DNA of 64,000 nucleotides from Desulfobacteraceae bacterium Eth-SRB2. Its GTDB lineage: Bacteria > Desulfobacterota > Desulfobacteria > Desulfobacterales > UBA11574. Numbering within the stretch: the stretch's first letter is position 1; every line of letters begins with the position of its first letter. The notes below the pieces were generated by a model, which made no database searches, was not told the DNA's origin, and saw nothing but the letters and a program-made list of their open reading frames with translations. Positions 10,529-20,084 of the stretch are shown here, piece after piece. The DNA is taken from positions 44,278-108,277 of the forward strand of contig RPGQ01000008.1 of assembly GCA_004193595.1 (NCBI GenBank). The letters are read 5' to 3'. Both the position numbers and the translations under genes were made by a program.

Positions 10529-11347
10529 ATGAAAAAATCTCGGTTTTCAGAGCCGTTGCAAGCCGGAGTCGATTATAACCTCGAAATATGTGTATTGGCA
10601 AGCGGAAGCAGGGGGAATGCCGTTTACGTTTCCGACGGTTCCACCTCAATACTTATCGATGCCGGCCTTTCGGGAATCGAGATTGAACGTCGTCTTAACT
10701 CAAAAGGGCTTTATCCTGAAGATCTTGACGCCATTATAGTCTCTCATGAGCATACCGACCATATCCAGGGGGTGGGGGTTCTTTCTCGCCGTTTTAACCT
10801 GCCGGTTTTTATTAGTTCTAAAACAGAAAAAGCCGCCGTTTCAAAGCTTGGAAATGTGCGGGTGATCAAGAACTTTGAATGCGGCTCACCCTTTATAATA
10901 AATGACCTTTCCATACATCCTTTTTCCATATCCCATGATGCTGAGGATCCGTCCGGCTTTACCGTCAATCAGAACGGAACAAAAATCGGGATCGCCACAG
11001 ATCTCGGCATTGCAACATCCATGGTTAAAGAGCATCTTAAAGGGTGTTCTTTGTTGATTCTGGAAGCCAATCATGATGAGGAAATGCTTATCAACGGCCC
11101 TTATCCATGGCCTATAAAACAACGCATCAAGGGCAGAACCGGACATCTGTCCAACGAGGCATCGAAAAACCTTTTGAAAGAAGTGCAACATGACCGATTA
11201 AAATATGTAATTCTGGCTCACCTCAGCGAAACAAACAATACCCCCCAAAAAGCCCTAAGTGAAGTGGGCCGGGCAATGAGCCATTGCAATGCACAACTTG
11301 ATGTTGCAACTCAGGATGAGTGCGGGGCGCTGCTACGTATTAAATAG
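10529..11347 (+). CDS. Metallo-beta-lactamase-fold hydrolase (YycJ/WalJ-like)
   Basis: The 272-residue MBL-fold protein carries the metal-binding HEHTDH motif (near residue 74) and follows the pattern LASGSRGNAVYV with a nearby ILIDAG strand, which is typical of YycJ/WalJ-type nucleases. Its biological substrate cannot be told from sequence; relatives act as 5' exonucleases linked to DNA metabolism. The ATG at 10529 is 1 bp past the dut stop and was chosen over an upstream ATG at 10466 because the latter lies inside dut and adds no family sequence. It is the last gene of the operon. Confidence 0.85.
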   Translation: MKKSRFSEPLQAGVDYNLEICVLASGSRGNAVYVSDGSTSILIDAGLSGIEIERRLNSKGLYPEDLDAIIVSHEHTDHIQGVGVLSRRFNLPVFISSKTEKAAVSKLGNVRVIKNFECGSPFIINDLSIHPFSISHDAEDPSGFTVNQNGTKIGIATDLGIATSMVKEHLKGCSLLILEANHDEEMLINGPYPWPIKQRIKGRTGHLSNEASKNLLKEVQHDRLKYVILAHLSETNNTPQKALSEVGRAMSHCNAQLDVATQDECGALLRIK

Positions 11348-11388
11348 TGCCCGAAGGAAAACCAGGATTTTTCGTTAAGATCAAGGGC

Positions 11389-11456
11389 AAATCTGCAGGA
11401 TAGCAGATTTGGACAGCTATCAAGCTGCCCGCAAGGGCGAGGGGCATGGATGCCCC
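11389..11456. terminator. Two hairpins between convergent genes (possible terminator)
   Basis: AAATCTGC (11389–11396) pairs with GCAGATTT (11403–11410), and GGGGCAT (11441–11447) pairs with ATGCCCC (11450–11456). Both lie between convergent transcription units, but neither is followed by a clear U-run, so termination is only a guess. Confidence 0.35.
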
Positions 11457-11473
11457 GAGTCAACACGAAAATT

Positions 11474-13066
11474 TTAAAGAATTCCCTTTGCTTTTAAAAA
11501 TTCTTCTACCACTTCAGCGATTCTTCTTTTTTCTCCATCCACCTCAAAGTTCAAACGTTGCATCGTAGCATTGTCAATGAGTCCTCCAAAAAGTGATAGA
11601 ACATCACCAAGTTTCGGGTGGGTTTTCAGGATTTCTTCTCTGATGACAGGGGCGGCATGGTATGGAGGAAAAAATTTTCGGTCATCTTTGAGGGGTTTTA
11701 AGTTATATGCTGCAATACGACCGTCAGTGGCAAAGGCGCATATCACATCCACTTTTCCTTTGGCCATGGCTTCGTACATAAGTGCAGGATCAAAATCCAG
11801 GACCTCACCGAATCGTAACCCATAGATCCGGCGGAGCCCCGGATAACCATCCGGCCTCTCCGCAAATTCTGCGGTGAAGCCCGCCCGTAGATCTATGGCA
11901 GTATTTTTAAGATCAGAGATCCGGTTCCATTGGTTCTTCTTTGCATCCGCCTCACGGACCGTAATCGCGTATGTATTGTTAAATCCGAAAGGCTTAAGCC
12001 ATTGAGCATCAAAACGTTCATGGTAAGCCTGGGTTACATGGTTCAACGCAACCTCGGGGTCGGAAATCACCGGATGTTTTAGAATCACAGTCAATCCGGT
12101 CCCTGTGTACTCGGCATAAAGGTCGATCTCTCCATTGACAAGGGCGCCATGACAGATCATTGTACCGCCAAGATTAAAACGACGTTTGACAATTAAATCG
12201 GTCTTTGTCTCAATCAACTGAGCCATCATCTCCCCGAGAATGAGCTGTTCGGTAAAGTTTTTGGATGCAATCCTGATAAGTTGGTGACCGGTTTTCAATT
12301 GTGTTGCTGATTGTAAAATCCATCCGGGCTTTGTGGAATAGGTAATAATACTGATCAGAACTAAAACAACGGGCAGCATAAAGGCCAACCGCCGCATCAA
12401 CGACTGAACCGATCCTTTTTTATCCCTTTTTCTTTCCGGCCGAAGCCCCCACTCAAAAGCCCCGATGGAAAAATCCACCACCAGGGCGAGCAATGCCGAG
12501 GGAATTGCACCGAGAAGAATGAGGTTTGTATTGGCCAACGCCAGACCCCGATTAATGAACTGACCCAATCCGCCGGCTCCGATGAACGCCGAAAGGGTGG
12601 CGATACCCACCCCCACTACTGCCGCAGTTCGGATGCCGGCCACAATCACCGGTGCGGCCAAAGGTATTCTCACCATCATGAGTTGCTGGTATTCTTTCAT
12701 ACCAATCCCTTGGGCAGCCTCCATCACCTCGGCGGAGACTTCTTTCAGTCCTGTAAGGGTGTTTCTGGCAATGGGCAGCAACGCATAGAGGGTAAGGGCA
12801 ATGAGGGCAGGCAGTACACCGATTTTTTTGAGCAGTGCCAGCAAAAAGACCAGCATGGCCAAGCTGGGTATGGTCTGGAGAATACCAATGACGCCCATGA
12901 GTAGCCCTCGCAGATAGGTGGCGCGAAAAAGTATAATACCCACAGGAATCCCGATGAACATGGCTGCCAGAGTAGAGCATCCCGTCAACATGAGATGTTC
13001 CCCGGTTCGAAGCCAGAGTTCCGGCAATCGGTTTACGACATATGCAACCACAGCATCTAAACTCAT
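11474..13066 (-). CDS. Betaine/choline-type ABC importer, permease fused to substrate-binding domain
   Basis: The 530-residue protein joins a MetI-like permease (about residues 1–210, with several membrane helices and the EAA-type coupling loop EAAQGIGMKEYQQ) to a further membrane helix near 228–248. An OpuAC-type substrate-binding domain follows from about residue 265, recognisable by ASKNFTEQLILGEM, the NLGGT segment and DLYAEYTGTG. This architecture is that of OpuC/BilE/EgtU fused importers. Substrates in the family include glycine betaine, carnitine, choline, bile acids and ergothioneine; the sequence alone does not decide. A link to the MttB methyltransferases downstream is attractive but inferred. 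The partner ATPase gene is ~500 bp upstream on the same strand. Confidence 0.88.
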   Translation of the reverse strand: MSLDAVVAYVVNRLPELWLRTGEHLMLTGCSTLAAMFIGIPVGIILFRATYLRGLLMGVIGILQTIPSLAMLVFLLALLKKIGVLPALIALTLYALLPIARNTLTGLKEVSAEVMEAAQGIGMKEYQQLMMVRIPLAAPVIVAGIRTAAVVGVGIATLSAFIGAGGLGQFINRGLALANTNLILLGAIPSALLALVVDFSIGAFEWGLRPERKRDKKGSVQSLMRRLAFMLPVVLVLISIITYSTKPGWILQSATQLKTGHQLIRIASKNFTEQLILGEMMAQLIETKTDLIVKRRFNLGGTMICHGALVNGEIDLYAEYTGTGLTVILKHPVISDPEVALNHVTQAYHERFDAQWLKPFGFNNTYAITVREADAKKNQWNRISDLKNTAIDLRAGFTAEFAERPDGYPGLRRIYGLRFGEVLDFDPALMYEAMAKGKVDVICAFATDGRIAAYNLKPLKDDRKFFPPYHAAPVIREEILKTHPKLGDVLSLFGGLIDNATMQRLNFEVDGEKRRIAEVVEEFLKAKGIL

Positions 13067-13562
13067 AGGTCTTGCCTGGGATGTTTAAATTGCCCATAAT
13101 ATGGCTTTAAAAAATATCCCATATTTATTCCTTCCCGTATGCATGGTGTCAGGTGTCAGGTGCCAGCGCCTCTGTTCATCATTCCTGACACCTGACACCT
13201 GAATATATGCAACTAAAATGAAATTAAAATTCCATCTGTATACACGGCGATTTTCACCACCCCAGGTCGTGTCCCTTTATGTTAAGGTGCCCGGCGGTTT
13301 TATCCAGGGTAAACGCATTTGAATCCCAATACACGGGGAACGCTCCACGACGGCGTATATCTCTTTCCAACCGACTGAAACTTGTGCTTAAGCACCCGTA
13401 ACCCCGAGCCGCGCCGGAGTTATTAAGAATCATTCGTTGCTAAATGATCTCATTGATTTTTTGATTCATCACTTCATTCGGCTCGGACTAACGCGTGCTA
13501 AAGCCCTTCAAACAGTCAGTCGGTTTCCAAGAGAAACACGCCGTCGCTACGCTGCACCGAAA
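13067..13562. repeat. Repeat-filled gap between the two ABC transporter genes
   Basis: No gene is seen. The segment holds a family C repeat (13146–13202, GTGTCAGGTGTCAGG and its complement CTGACACCTGACACC) also found near 54812 and 62297. An imperfect inverted pair lies around 13370–13420 and 13480–13540 (AACCGACTGAAAC against CAGTCAGTCGGTTTCC). It probably separated an originally contiguous transporter operon. Confidence 0.6.
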
Positions 13563-14306
13563 TCAAATGCCTTTACCCTGCCGTTTTATCGTAAATAAAT
13601 CTTGCACGAATTGGGTTGCCGGCGTGTCCAATATATCCTTTTTCGTTCCGATTTGTTCCAGACTGCCCTCATGCAGAATGGCAATGCGGTCACCCATGAG
13701 GAGCGCTTCATGAAGGTCATGGGTTACAAATACGATCGTCTTTTTAAGCTGGTTTTTCAAGGTCAATAATTCCTGCTGGAGTGCTTCACGGGTGAGGGCA
13801 TCAAGAGCCCCGAACGGCTCATCCATGAGTAAATAAGCAGGATTTGCCGCAAGGGCGCGTGCAACGCCAACCCTTTGCTGCTGGCCACCGGAGAGTTCAT
13901 CTGGAAATCTCTCGGCAAAACTCTCGGCCGGGAGTCCGACAAGGTCTAATAGTTCCTGCATGCGTTCTCGCCGGGAACGGATTGACCATCCCAGGAGCCG
14001 GGGAACAATTTCAACATTCTGTTCAATGGTCATATGGGGGAACAGACCGATTCCCTGAAAAACATAACCGATTTGACGACGCAAATCCACGGGGTTGTGA
14101 TCCATGACATCCTTCCCACCGACTTCAATGATTCCTTTGGTAGGTTCGATCAGGCGATTGATCATTTTAAGGGTCGTGGTTTTACCGCAACCCGATGAGC
14201 CCAAAAGGACCAGAGTTTCACCCATGCCCACGCTTAAAGAAAGATTTTTGACCGCATAGGAGCGGCCGTCGTCGAATGTTTTAAAAACACGCGTTAGTTT
14301 GATCAT
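13563..14306 (-). CDS. Betaine-type ABC importer ATP-binding protein
   Basis: The 247-residue ABC ATPase has Walker A GSSGCGKTT at residues 36–44, the signature LSGGQQQR near 138, Walker B YLLMDEP and a switch His in VFVTHDLHEAL. It resembles ProV/OpuCA-type ATPases for glycine betaine and related compounds. It is short: the C-terminal tandem CBS domains that sense ionic strength in OpuA-type proteins are missing, so osmotic gating of that kind is not expected. It should energise the fused permease/binding protein encoded just downstream on the same strand. Confidence 0.9.
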   Translation of the reverse strand: MIKLTRVFKTFDDGRSYAVKNLSLSVGMGETLVLLGSSGCGKTTTLKMINRLIEPTKGIIEVGGKDVMDHNPVDLRRQIGYVFQGIGLFPHMTIEQNVEIVPRLLGWSIRSRRERMQELLDLVGLPAESFAERFPDELSGGQQQRVGVARALAANPAYLLMDEPFGALDALTREALQQELLTLKNQLKKTIVFVTHDLHEALLMGDRIAILHEGSLEQIGTKKDILDTPATQFVQDLFTIKRQGKGI

Positions 14307-14450
14307 GGTTTGTTTGATGGTTTAATAGAAAGGCCGTCCGGGTATAAATATTAGAATAAAATATAGAAGACATAATTTATATTGCTTTATTGATTTGTCT
14401 GAAGTAATAAATTGTTTCAGGTAAAAACTTTTTAACAGGAACAAAATATT

Positions 14451-14942
14451 ATGTCAACGGACAACAGCGGCAATCTAAATACTATAAACAAAATATTTCC
14501 GTCCGACCACACCCATCAGATCATCTATTCAATCCGCAGGCTCATTCAGGCGAGCGAGCTATATACCAAAGAATTAAACAAAAAATATCAGGTTAGCGCG
14601 GCACAGCTCAACTGTATTTTAACACTTTATGAGTATGGCCCGCTACCGCCATCCAAAATTGCCAATCATATGATGGTCAAATCCAGCACCGTCACCGGAG
14701 TTGTCGACCGCTTGGAAAAAAAAGGTCTTGCGGAACGGATGCGAACCTCTCCGGATCGCCGGGTGATTACCATCCAGCTCACCCAAACCGGAAAGAAGTT
14801 GGCCCAAAATGCCCCGCCTCCCATCCAGCAAAAGATCATTGATGGTTTGAAACAAACTAAAAACGCCAAAAAAGAACAGATCGTGCGTTCCCTAAACCTG
14901 CTGACCGACATGCTTGACATTCAGGATCTGGAGGTCAAGTAG
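14451..14942 (+). CDS. MarR-family transcriptional regulator
   Basis: The 163-residue protein has a winged helix-turn-helix core: LPPSKIANHMMVKSSTVTGVVDRLEKKGL followed by the wing RMRTSPDRRVITIQLT, flanked by dimerisation helices. MarR proteins usually repress divergent or nearby operons and release DNA on binding small molecules. It is transcribed divergently from the ABC ATPase with a 144-bp shared intergenic region, and lies upstream of methyl-corrinoid cluster 1. Either could be its target. No operator could be assigned by eye. Confidence 0.88.
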   Translation: MSTDNSGNLNTINKIFPSDHTHQIIYSIRRLIQASELYTKELNKKYQVSAAQLNCILTLYEYGPLPPSKIANHMMVKSSTVTGVVDRLEKKGLAERMRTSPDRRVITIQLTQTGKKLAQNAPPPIQQKIIDGLKQTKNAKKEQIVRSLNLLTDMLDIQDLEVK

Positions 14943-15136
14943 CCCTACGCATTTTATTTTTTCTCGATTACTGAGAACCCCGGCAAACAGCCCCTGTCCG
15001 AATATTTTCAAAAAAAGCCTTTACAAACAATAATTTTTATTATAATTATTTGAACTATAAATATCTATAATAATTTTATTTTTATATAATATATCTTAAC
15101 AGAAATAAAACATAGTGGATACGAGGAAACCTTAAG

Positions 15137-15829
15137 ATGGAAATCATACCGATTATAGAAAAAGATGAGTTGGCCAGGCACTTGGGGGGTGACGAATTCG
15201 GCAACATTTCCCATTCGACTCGCTTAAAAATAGAAAAAATGGAAACCATATTTGAAAAACTTGTCGAACCTTCTTTGTATCACCAGAACACGGGAATCGA
15301 TTCGGTGGAAAAGGGGACCGTTCATCTTGAAGAAGGACCGGAATTTAAAAGTCCGAAACTTTCGAGAATGTTAAAAGATTGTGACGATATTATATGTTAT
15401 ATCGCAACGTTAGGTGATGATATCGACGGCGAAATCAAGCGACTCATGGACAATAAACATATGGCGGAAGCGTACATTTTAGACGCTATGGCATCTGTGG
15501 CCGCCGATAATATGGTGGCAACGTTTCATCGGCATATGAAGGATGAATATAAAAACCAGGGCAAACAGGTGACCCTGTGTTTCAGTCCGGGGTATTGTGA
15601 CTGGCCGGTTACCGAACAGAAAAAACTTTTTAGCCTGATAGAGTCACAGGATGTTGAAGTCGAACTGAACGATTCATGTCTTATGACTCCCCGCAAGTCT
15701 ATTTCAGGTGTATTTGGAATACAGTCTGATTATGAACATGGCGATAAGACTTACAATCCTTGCTGGGACTGCAACAAGACGGATTGTCCGGCAAGAAGGG
15801 CTCCCAAGAGAGAAAGGAAAAAAACATGA
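15137..15829 (+). CDS. Stand-alone MetH-type (vitamin B12-dependent methionine synthase) activation-domain protein
   Basis: The 230-residue protein resembles the C-terminal S-adenosylmethionine-binding activation domain of MetH. Key marks are FSPGYCDWPVTEQ (near residue 153) and the LMTPRKSISGVFGI segment (near 181). It has a Cys-rich tail CWDCNKTDCPARR. In MetH this domain remethylates oxidised cob(II)alamin using SAM and an electron donor. As a free-standing protein beside MttB and corrinoid-protein genes, it most likely reactivates the corrinoid protein of this cluster. It is the first gene of the cluster and its stop overlaps the next start (ATGA). An AT-rich 190-bp leader precedes it. 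Confidence 0.82.
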   Translation: MEIIPIIEKDELARHLGGDEFGNISHSTRLKIEKMETIFEKLVEPSLYHQNTGIDSVEKGTVHLEEGPEFKSPKLSRMLKDCDDIICYIATLGDDIDGEIKRLMDNKHMAEAYILDAMASVAADNMVATFHRHMKDEYKNQGKQVTLCFSPGYCDWPVTEQKKLFSLIESQDVEVELNDSCLMTPRKSISGVFGIQSDYEHGDKTYNPCWDCNKTDCPARRAPKRERKKT

Positions 15830-17286
15830 AGATCCGAAGGGGGCTCAACGGAGGCCATTATAAGCCGTTAAATGACAGGGACGTGGAAAAAATACATCAA
15901 ACAAGCCTTAAGATCTTTTCGGAAGTAGGCGTACAGGTGAATTTCCCGGAGGCGCTGGAGCTTTTTAAAAAAGCAGGCGCCATCATCAATGAGTCAACCA
16001 AAATAGCCAAATTCAACCCCGAGCTGGTTATGGAACTGATCAAACCGGCCCCTTCCGTTGTTCATCTTTGCGGCAGAGAAGACAGCGGCGAACTGGACTG
16101 CGAAATCGGCGGCAATAAGGTTTATATGGGAACCGGAGGTACCGCCCTTAATGTTCAAGATCCCGGGGAAAAAAGCGCACGACGGTCCAAATTAGAAGAC
16201 ATCAAAAACATGGCACGGCTGGTGGATGCTCTGGACAATGTACATTTTTATATGCTCAATGTGTATCCCAATGATCTGCCGGTTGAAAGGGTGGATGTGA
16301 ACCGGTTCGGTGCTGCCCTTAACAATACTCGCAAGCATGTAATGGGCGGGGTCTATACCCTGGAAGGGGTTAGAAATGTAATTAAGATGGCGGAAATCAT
16401 CGCAGGTTCTCCGGAAAAACTCAGACAGCGTCCATTCATTTCCATGGTAACCTGCAATATCAGCCCGTTTATGCTTGATGAAAGCTATGGTCAGTTAGCC
16501 ATAGAGGTTGCAAGGCAAGGTATACCCGTGGTTGTACCGGTAGAGCCCCTTTGCGGTGCCACCGCGCCCATTACACTGGCCGGCAATCTGGTTGTGCAAA
16601 ACGTGGATACCCTTATCGGAGTTATGCTCACCCAATTGGTTAATCCGGGCACTCCGGTGTTATACGGATGCATATCTTCGATTACTGATTTGCGCGACAT
16701 GAAATACCTGTCCGGCGCCATTGAAATGGGTCTGATGAATGCCGCTTCGGCTCAGATGGCAAATTTCTACAACCTTCCCTTATATTCCACCGCCGGCATG
16801 TCTGATGCCAAAATCAACGATTCACAGTCCGGTTATGAATCGGCATTGACCGGTTTGATGGTGGCGCTGGCCGGCGGCAACTTTATTCATGATGCCGCGG
16901 GGTTCCTGGAATTTTGTATGACGGCTTCATATGATAAGCTTGTCATAGATAACGAAATTATCGGTATGATAATGCGTGCTGTCGAAGGAATCACGGTTGA
17001 TGAAGAAACCCTGGCATTCGATGTTTTAAAAAAAGCCGGGCCGGGGGGACATTTTGTCTCAAACCGACACACCCGAAAATTCATGCGAACTGAGCAGTAC
17101 CAGCCCCGACTCAGCGATAGAAATAACAGGGAAACTTGGAAGGAAGAGGGGGCAAAATCCCTCCGGGTTCGTGCTTCAGAGAAGGCAAGGGAAATTTTAG
17201 AACGACCGGAAACCCCGGTGCTTTCATCTGATATGCGAAATATCATCCGCAAAAAAATTCCCGGACTGCAAGCCGGCATCATGTAA
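15826..17286 (+). CDS. MttB-superfamily corrinoid methyltransferase 1 (non-pyrrolysine)
   Basis: The 486-residue protein is an uninterrupted member of the trimethylamine methyltransferase (MttB) superfamily. It lacks the in-frame amber codon of true MttB. Non-pyrrolysine members characterised elsewhere (MtgB, MtpB, MtcB) demethylate glycine betaine, proline betaine or carnitine onto a corrinoid protein. Recognisable family segments are KLEDIKNMARLVDAL, TRKHVMGG, EPLCGATAPITLAGN and the C-terminal GPGGHFVSNRHTRKFMR. The start at 15826 is preceded by an AGAAAGGA RBS and overlaps the upstream gene by 4 bp; a longer reading from 15760 lies within that gene. The substrate is not predictable from sequence. 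Confidence 0.88.
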   Translation: MKIRRGLNGGHYKPLNDRDVEKIHQTSLKIFSEVGVQVNFPEALELFKKAGAIINESTKIAKFNPELVMELIKPAPSVVHLCGREDSGELDCEIGGNKVYMGTGGTALNVQDPGEKSARRSKLEDIKNMARLVDALDNVHFYMLNVYPNDLPVERVDVNRFGAALNNTRKHVMGGVYTLEGVRNVIKMAEIIAGSPEKLRQRPFISMVTCNISPFMLDESYGQLAIEVARQGIPVVVPVEPLCGATAPITLAGNLVVQNVDTLIGVMLTQLVNPGTPVLYGCISSITDLRDMKYLSGAIEMGLMNAASAQMANFYNLPLYSTAGMSDAKINDSQSGYESALTGLMVALAGGNFIHDAAGFLEFCMTASYDKLVIDNEIIGMIMRAVEGITVDEETLAFDVLKKAGPGGHFVSNRHTRKFMRTEQYQPRLSDRNNRETWKEEGAKSLRVRASEKAREILERPETPVLSSDMRNIIRKKIPGLQAGIM

Positions 17287-17359
17287 TCAGACATCTCAGA
17301 ACTTCTTCAATTTATTGAAAATAAATTAATTTTTAGACTTATATTTCTAACTCGGACAC

Positions 17360-17505
17360 GGAATATTGGAATAATGGAATATTGGAACGATGATTTAAAG
17401 AAGATGACATTTCGCTATTTATTTCCCGACAAAAGGAATTTTACAATAACCCAATATTCCAGTGTTCCAATATTCCAAAATTCCAAAATTCCAATTGTAA
17501 GCTCT
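17360..17505. repeat. Dispersed palindromic repeat, family A, copy 2
   Basis: Left part GGAATATTGGAATAATGG and right part CCAATATTCCAGTGTTCC are complementary across a ~60-bp spacer. The element fills the space between MttB 1 and the methyltransferase gene. It has the same motif language as the element at 4993–5158. Confidence 0.7.
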
Positions 17506-17560
17506 TCGTTTCTCAACATAAACTGAGCGAACTAACTTGGGATGATGGAGGAATTCATAT

Positions 17561-18355
17561 ATGATCATCATTGGGGAAAAAATTAACGCAACCCTTTCTT
17601 TTGTAAAATCAATCATATTGAATCGGGAGACAGAAAATCTTGTCGATCTGGCAAAAAAACAGGCGGAATCCGGTGCAAACTTTATTGATGTAAATGTGGG
17701 TACCGGTGTGGGATCACTTGAAGATGAAATTGAATCGATCCAATGGGCGGTTGAAAGTATTCAAGAACAAATCAAAACACCCCTTTGCATTGACAGTGCA
17801 GACCCAAAGGTACTGGAAACCGGACTTAAAATTCTAAATAACAAACCTGCCATGATCAATTCCGTCAAGGCTGAAAAGTCTAACCTGGATGCGATAGTGC
17901 CCCTCGCCGCCGAACATGATTCTTTTCTAATTGCACTGGCAATGGATGAAAGCGGTATTCCAACAACGGTGGACGGAAGGCTCCGGTGTTGTGATACAAT
18001 CCTCGGCGCCTGTGAAAAACATGGGGTTTCTATTCAAAATCTTTATATCGATCCATTGGTCATGCCGATCAGTACGGATATAAATTCGGGAATGGTTACG
18101 CTAAAAACGTTAACCGCCATTAAAGAAAAATTTCCCGGCGCCAACACCGTGACAGGGCTTTCAAACGTATCCTACGGCTTGCCCGAACGGAGCAGGCTTA
18201 ATGTTGCTTACCTGCACATGTGTATCTTTGCGGGGCTCGATGCCGCCATTATCGACCCTTTGGATAAAACGTTAATGGACGCGGTAAAAACAGGGGAAGT
18301 ATTGGCCGGGGAAGATCGGCATTGCCGCCGGTATATGCGAACTTTTAGAAAATAA
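17561..18355 (+). CDS. Methyltetrahydrofolate:corrinoid methyltransferase 1
   Basis: The 264-residue protein has the DHPS-like TIM barrel of pterin-binding methyltransferases: MIIIGEKINAT at the N-terminus, GANFIDVNVGTG near residue 40, PLCIDSADP near 75 and TVTGLSNVSYGLPERS near 195. It resembles MtgA/MtvA and the methyltransferase of acetogenic pathways. It should move a methyl group between the corrinoid protein and tetrahydrofolate, feeding the Wood–Ljungdahl pathway. The GGAGGA RBS (17547–17552) fixes the ATG at 17561. It is 15 bp upstream of the MttB 2 start. Confidence 0.88.
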   Translation: MIIIGEKINATLSFVKSIILNRETENLVDLAKKQAESGANFIDVNVGTGVGSLEDEIESIQWAVESIQEQIKTPLCIDSADPKVLETGLKILNNKPAMINSVKAEKSNLDAIVPLAAEHDSFLIALAMDESGIPTTVDGRLRCCDTILGACEKHGVSIQNLYIDPLVMPISTDINSGMVTLKTLTAIKEKFPGANTVTGLSNVSYGLPERSRLNVAYLHMCIFAGLDAAIIDPLDKTLMDAVKTGEVLAGEDRHCRRYMRTFRK

Positions 18356-18370
18356 CACATGGAGGATATC

Positions 18371-19906
18371 GTGGTTGAATCATTTAGACAAGGGGTTTTG
18401 GTCAAGCCTTACGAACGGTTGAATCAGGATCAGGTGAAATGGCTTGATCAATCGTCACTGGACATACTGTCCGATCCGGGAATCTGGTGCTATAACGAAC
18501 GGGCGGCCAAGCTTTTCAAGAGCCATGGCGCCAAAGTCCGGGAAGAAAGCGATTCCAATGCGAAATGCTGGCGGGTAAGTTTTCCGGGCGGTCTTATCAA
18601 AGAAGCCATTGCAAAAGCACCTTCCCGACTTGTTTTAGGGGCAAGAAAACCGGAAAATCGCCTGTTTATCGATGCTGAAATTCCACGTGCTTATTTTGGA
18701 TCAGGATCCGAAGCAAATATCTGGCTCGATGCCAAGATGGAGGATTTTGTCAGTGAAAAAAACAGCTCTGTCAAAGTAAAAGTGCCCCGATATACAGAGC
18801 GTCGTGGCAGCACCGCCTTGTTAAGTCGTGCTGCAAAACTCTGCGAAAATTTGGAGCATCTTGATTTCTTCATTCGACCATTGAACATCCAGGATCCCGA
18901 GATCACATCAGATAACCATGATGTGAACAAATTCTTTGCCAGTCTCAATAATATCACCAAACATGTCCAGGCCGGCTTGACCAGCCTTGAGCGTTTCGAC
19001 GATGTTGTAACCATGGCGGAGATCATCGCAGGAAGTAAACAGGCGTTAAAAGACAATCCAATCATTTCTTTTATTGCCTGCGTATTTAAAAGTCCGCTTC
19101 AAATCGTGGATGACACGTCGGAAAAAGTATTTGCTATTGTTGAAGCAGGGCTGCCCTTGGTTATTTCTTCTTCGCCTCAGGGAGGATCATCGGCGCCCAT
19201 CCAGGAAGCAGGTATGGTTGCACAGATTAATGCCGAAATTTTAGCCGGCATTACCCTGACGCAACTGATCAAAGAAGGGGCACCGGTCCTATATGGCAGC
19301 GTTCCGGTTAGAGCGCGTCTGGATGATCTTCATGACCTTTACGGCTGCCCGGAATTTAATCAGTATAATATCGACTGCGTTCAATTGGCCCGTTACTATA
19401 AGATACCGTGCTATTCAAGTGCCGGTGTGGGGGATGCCAATGTGCCGGGAATGCAGGGCATGTTTGAGAAACTCTTTACCCATCTTTACATGGCAATGAG
19501 CGGCGCACAGTATATACATTATGCGTTTGGGCTTCTGGATCGGACCAATTGTTTTTGCCCGCTTCAGGCGGTTCTCGACAATGAACAGATCGGAAAAATC
19601 AAGCATTGCCTTAGACAGCCCAAGATCAATCCGGCAGAGATTGATAACACGCTTCATATGGTAAAAAAGGTCATGGCCTCAAGCCATCGACTCTTTGCCC
19701 GTCATGCTCGTAAGGCCATGCACAGCGGGGATGTCTCCGATCCATATCAATTTGAAACCAAGGACATGGAAGACAAGGTTATCGAAAATGCGCTTGAGTA
19801 TATGGCTCGACTGGAAGCTGAGCCGGCTCCCAATCTGGATGCAGATATCGTAGATCGTATATACAACGAAATTCCAGGCCTTCTGCCTGGTCTGAAAACA
19901 ACATAA
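18371..19906 (+). CDS. MttB-superfamily corrinoid methyltransferase 2 (non-pyrrolysine)
   Basis: This is a second MttB-superfamily protein, about 511 residues, also without an internal amber codon. It shares the core motifs with copy 1 (NNITKHVQAGL, SSPQGGSSAPIQEAG, the AGVGDANVPGMQ segment) but is clearly divergent, so it probably has a different methylated substrate or forms a distinct partner. Start choice: the reading frame opens at ATG 18359, but an ideal GGAGGA Shine–Dalgarno (18361–18366) lies inside it, pointing to GTG 18371 five bases later as the true start. It is followed by repeats and hairpins before the corrinoid-protein gene. Confidence 0.85.
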   Translation: MVESFRQGVLVKPYERLNQDQVKWLDQSSLDILSDPGIWCYNERAAKLFKSHGAKVREESDSNAKCWRVSFPGGLIKEAIAKAPSRLVLGARKPENRLFIDAEIPRAYFGSGSEANIWLDAKMEDFVSEKNSSVKVKVPRYTERRGSTALLSRAAKLCENLEHLDFFIRPLNIQDPEITSDNHDVNKFFASLNNITKHVQAGLTSLERFDDVVTMAEIIAGSKQALKDNPIISFIACVFKSPLQIVDDTSEKVFAIVEAGLPLVISSSPQGGSSAPIQEAGMVAQINAEILAGITLTQLIKEGAPVLYGSVPVRARLDDLHDLYGCPEFNQYNIDCVQLARYYKIPCYSSAGVGDANVPGMQGMFEKLFTHLYMAMSGAQYIHYAFGLLDRTNCFCPLQAVLDNEQIGKIKHCLRQPKINPAEIDNTLHMVKKVMASSHRLFARHARKAMHSGDVSDPYQFETKDMEDKVIENALEYMARLEAEPAPNLDADIVDRIYNEIPGLLPGLKTT

Positions 19907-19910
19907 TAAT

Positions 19911-20048
19911 GATGAATTCGTAAAACGTTCGTAAAAAGCCGTTTTTTGACTTTTTACAAGACTGTCAATATTAAATTGATAGTATAGGAATTTCCTTTTT
20001 TAGAGCGGCGAAGCCGCGTTATATAGAATCGCGAAGCGATTGTATAAC
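19911..20048. repeat. Hairpin-rich intergenic segment (family B fragment plus REP-like hairpins)
   Basis: TGATGAATTCGTAAAACG at 19911 resembles the end of the family B element. GTAAAAAG (19931–19938) pairs with CTTTTTAC (19950–19957). Downstream are GCGGC-GAA-GCCGC (20005–20017) and AATCGC-GAA-GCGATT (20027–20041), the latter inside outer arms GTTATA (20018–20023) and TATAAC (20043–20048). These sit in the leader of the corrinoid-protein gene and could stabilise or attenuate the mRNA. Confidence 0.6.
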
Positions 20049-20084
20049 TTGCAATAAAAACATACAAGACAGGAGGAACAATTG

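Noticed and set aside
14943-15136. Cobalamin or SAM riboswitch upstream of cluster 1
   Set aside because: The leader is AT-rich and no B12-box or SAM-type conserved elements are visible.
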